From: CAZOIA01 sp964579675
Lineage (GTDB): Bacteria; Planctomycetota; Phycisphaerae; UBA1845; PWPN01
Length of the DNA stretch: 7,386 nucleotides
Reading direction: 5' to 3'
Assembly: GCA_964579675.1 (NCBI GenBank)
Contig: CAZOIA010000250.1
Location: 1-7,386, forward strand
The notes under the pieces are model-generated. The model was not told the origin of the DNA, ran no database searches, and was given only the letters and a program-made list of their open reading frames with translations. Shown here piece after piece: positions 6,579 through 7,386 of this stretch (position 1 is its first letter; every line of letters begins with the position of its first letter). A program made the position numbers and the translations under genes.

Positions 6579-6588
6579 CGGTACAATC
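6579..6588 (+). promoter_or_regulatory. Candidate -10 element for the LOG gene, mirrored by the mltA -10
   Basis: CGGTACAATC at 6579-6588 contains TACAAT (five of six -10 matches). Its exact reverse complement, GATTGTACCG, lies at 6486-6495 and contains the mltA -10. No convincing -35 lies at 15-19 nt upstream (TTCGTT at 17 nt). The start near 6594 would give a leader of about 74 nt before the ATG at 6668. The 10-bp inverted repeat may be an operator or simply two promoters of similar sequence. Confidence 0.35.
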
Positions 6589-6667
6589 CCCTGGGTCCAG
6601 AGGTGGAAGGGAGATGCCCGTGAGATGGAGCGGGAGCCCATTTGTTTTCTATGAGGATTAGCGGTCG

Positions 6668-7240
6668 ATGAGTGCAAGCCGCAACGGCCAACCGATCGTC
6701 TGCATTTTCGGCAGCTACAACACTGCCCCGGGCGACCACCTGTACGAGCAGGCCTACGCCATCGGCCGGTCCCTGGCCCAGGCCGGCTTCGTGGTGGCCA
6801 ACGGAGGGTACGACGGCATCATGGAGGCCAGCGCCAAGGGGGCCAAGGACGCCGGCGGTTCGACCATCGGCGTGACCTGCGCGATCTTCAGCGGCTACCG
6901 TGGGCGGCCGCTCAAGGCCAACCGTTACATCGACCGCGAGATCCGGCACGACAACCCGCTCTCCCGCATCGACGAGATGATGCGGATGTCGGCCGGCTAC
7001 GTCGTCCTCAAGGGCGGGACGGGCACCCTGAGCGAGCTCGGGCTCATCTGGGAATACGTGGCCAAGAAACTGATCCGTCCGCGGCCCATCTTCGTCGTGG
7101 GCGACTTCTGGCTCCCCCTCGTCGATCGCGTCCTCTCCGTCCGCCCCCAGCACGGCAAACACATCCACCGCGTCCAGACCGCCGAGCAGATCGTTGCGGC
7201 CGCGAAACGCCTGATCGCACCGCGGGCAGGCGAGAACTGA
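6668..7240 (+). CDS. LOG-family protein (SLOG / TIGR00725-like, Rossmann fold)
   Basis: A 190-residue cytoplasmic protein of the LOG ('possible lysine decarboxylase') superfamily. Characterised LOG enzymes hydrolyse cytokinin riboside 5'-monophosphates; others bind nucleotides. The first strand is IVCIFGSY (10-17), then a helix to SLAQAGFVVANGGYDGIMEASAKGA (35-59), matching the family GGGxxGLMGAVAxGA pattern with changes. The second nucleotide-site motif is KGGTGTLSE (115-123), where classical members have PGGxGTxxE. Arg100 (LSRIDEMM) and Glu123 line up with the catalytic Arg and Glu of LOG enzymes, so hydrolase activity is possible. The first glycine motif and the Lys115 substitution suggest a side branch, and the true substrate is unknown. 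A Shine-Dalgarno GAGG at 6653-6656 is 11 nt from the ATG, slightly far. The gene is divergent from mltA and is followed within 20 nt by an inverted-repeat cluster that may end its transcript. Confidence 0.9.
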   Translation: MSASRNGQPIVCIFGSYNTAPGDHLYEQAYAIGRSLAQAGFVVANGGYDGIMEASAKGAKDAGGSTIGVTCAIFSGYRGRPLKANRYIDREIRHDNPLSRIDEMMRMSAGYVVLKGGTGTLSELGLIWEYVAKKLIRPRPIFVVGDFWLPLVDRVLSVRPQHGKHIHRVQTAEQIVAAAKRLIAPRAGEN

Positions 7241-7255
7241 CCAGTACGAGGCCGT

Positions 7256-7337
7256 GGGTCCCCTCCCTTACGGTCGGGGTTCAGAAAGACAGCAGCCGGC
7301 AGCACAGTCCGAACCGCGACCGTAAGGAAGCGGACCC
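7256..7337. repeat. Large inverted repeat after the LOG gene (repeat copies A and B)
   Basis: Copy A (7256-7282) and copy B (7311-7337) are 27-nt units in opposite orientation with a 28-nt spacer. By hand alignment 24 of 27 positions are complementary, including an 11-bp core CCTTACGGTCG at 7266-7276 and flanking blocks GGGTCC and GGTTC. The RNA could form a long stem-loop starting 16 nt after the LOG stop codon. There is no T-run after it. It may be a transcript end, an RNA-stabilising hairpin, or a dispersed REP-like element. Confidence 0.7.
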
Positions 7338-7344
7338 CCTCTCC

Positions 7345-7371
7345 GTAGCGCGCCCGTAAGGAAGCGGCCCT
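7345..7371 (+). repeat. Third copy (C) of the CCGTAAGGAAGCGG repeat
   Basis: CCGTAAGGAAGCGG at 7354-7367 repeats the same string at 7320-7333 (copy B) in the same orientation, offset by 34 nt. Over the full 27-nt unit I count 22 identities with copy B. Copies B and C are thus direct repeats, and A is inverted to both. The array may continue past the right edge. Confidence 0.65.
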
Positions 7372-7386
7372 GGCGCATCCGCAGAT

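Noticed and set aside
6377..7168. Long minus-strand open frame extending mltA upstream by over 260 residues
   Set aside because: It runs antisense through the well-conserved LOG gene, has no domain, and lies before a clear lipoprotein signal and Shine-Dalgarno at 6376-6388. It is an artefact of high GC.
6668..7240. LOG/SLOG protein as part of a nucleotide-signalling defence system
   Set aside because: No nuclease, pore-forming or cyclase partner is adjacent; the neighbour is a divergent house-keeping lytic transglycosylase.

Overview
The window is GC-rich and holds seven protein-coding genes. I see no tRNA, rRNA, CRISPR array or transposase. The gene set suggests a member of the Planctomycetota: a membrane-anchored LysM protein with a long disordered linker, a small protein with a PFRPFR-x-HLSDG motif, a large sodium:solute symporter with an extended C-terminal tail, and a short repeat with a CCTTACGG core after the last gene. 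This assignment is inference from family resemblance, not from a marker gene.

Layout. Positions 1-252 hold a hairpin and a good sigma70-type promoter (TTGACG-16-TATACT) ahead of a LysM cell-wall-binding protein (253-1341, +). A 128-nt convergent gap follows. Three minus-strand genes come next and may form an operon, read from high to low coordinates: a two-helix membrane protein (3100-2825), a DRG/Obg-like GTPase with a TGS domain (2758-1772), and a 90-residue conserved hypothetical protein (1742-1470). Divergent from these is a solute:sodium symporter (3298-5079, +). Its stop lies 13 nt from the stop of a convergent MltA-type lytic transglycosylase lipoprotein (6376-5093, -). A 291-nt divergent promoter region separates mltA from a LOG/SLOG-family protein (6668-7240, +). 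The window ends in a cluster of three copies of a ~27-bp repeat. Two of them form a large inverted repeat just after the LOG gene.

How the genes fit together. The LysM protein and MltA are both envelope proteins that bind or cut peptidoglycan, but they are far apart and not in one operon. The GTPase resembles the archaeal/eukaryotic DRG family from end to end and is the most unusual gene here. Its G3 motif reads DLPP instead of DxxG, and a consensus TATAAT is placed so that transcription would start on the A of its ATG, which suggests a leaderless mRNA. I see no evidence for a multi-gene defence or biosynthetic system. The more interesting signals are the altered GTPase with its small neighbour, the leaderless promoter, the paired inverted TACAAT elements between mltA and the LOG gene, and the repeat cluster at the right end.
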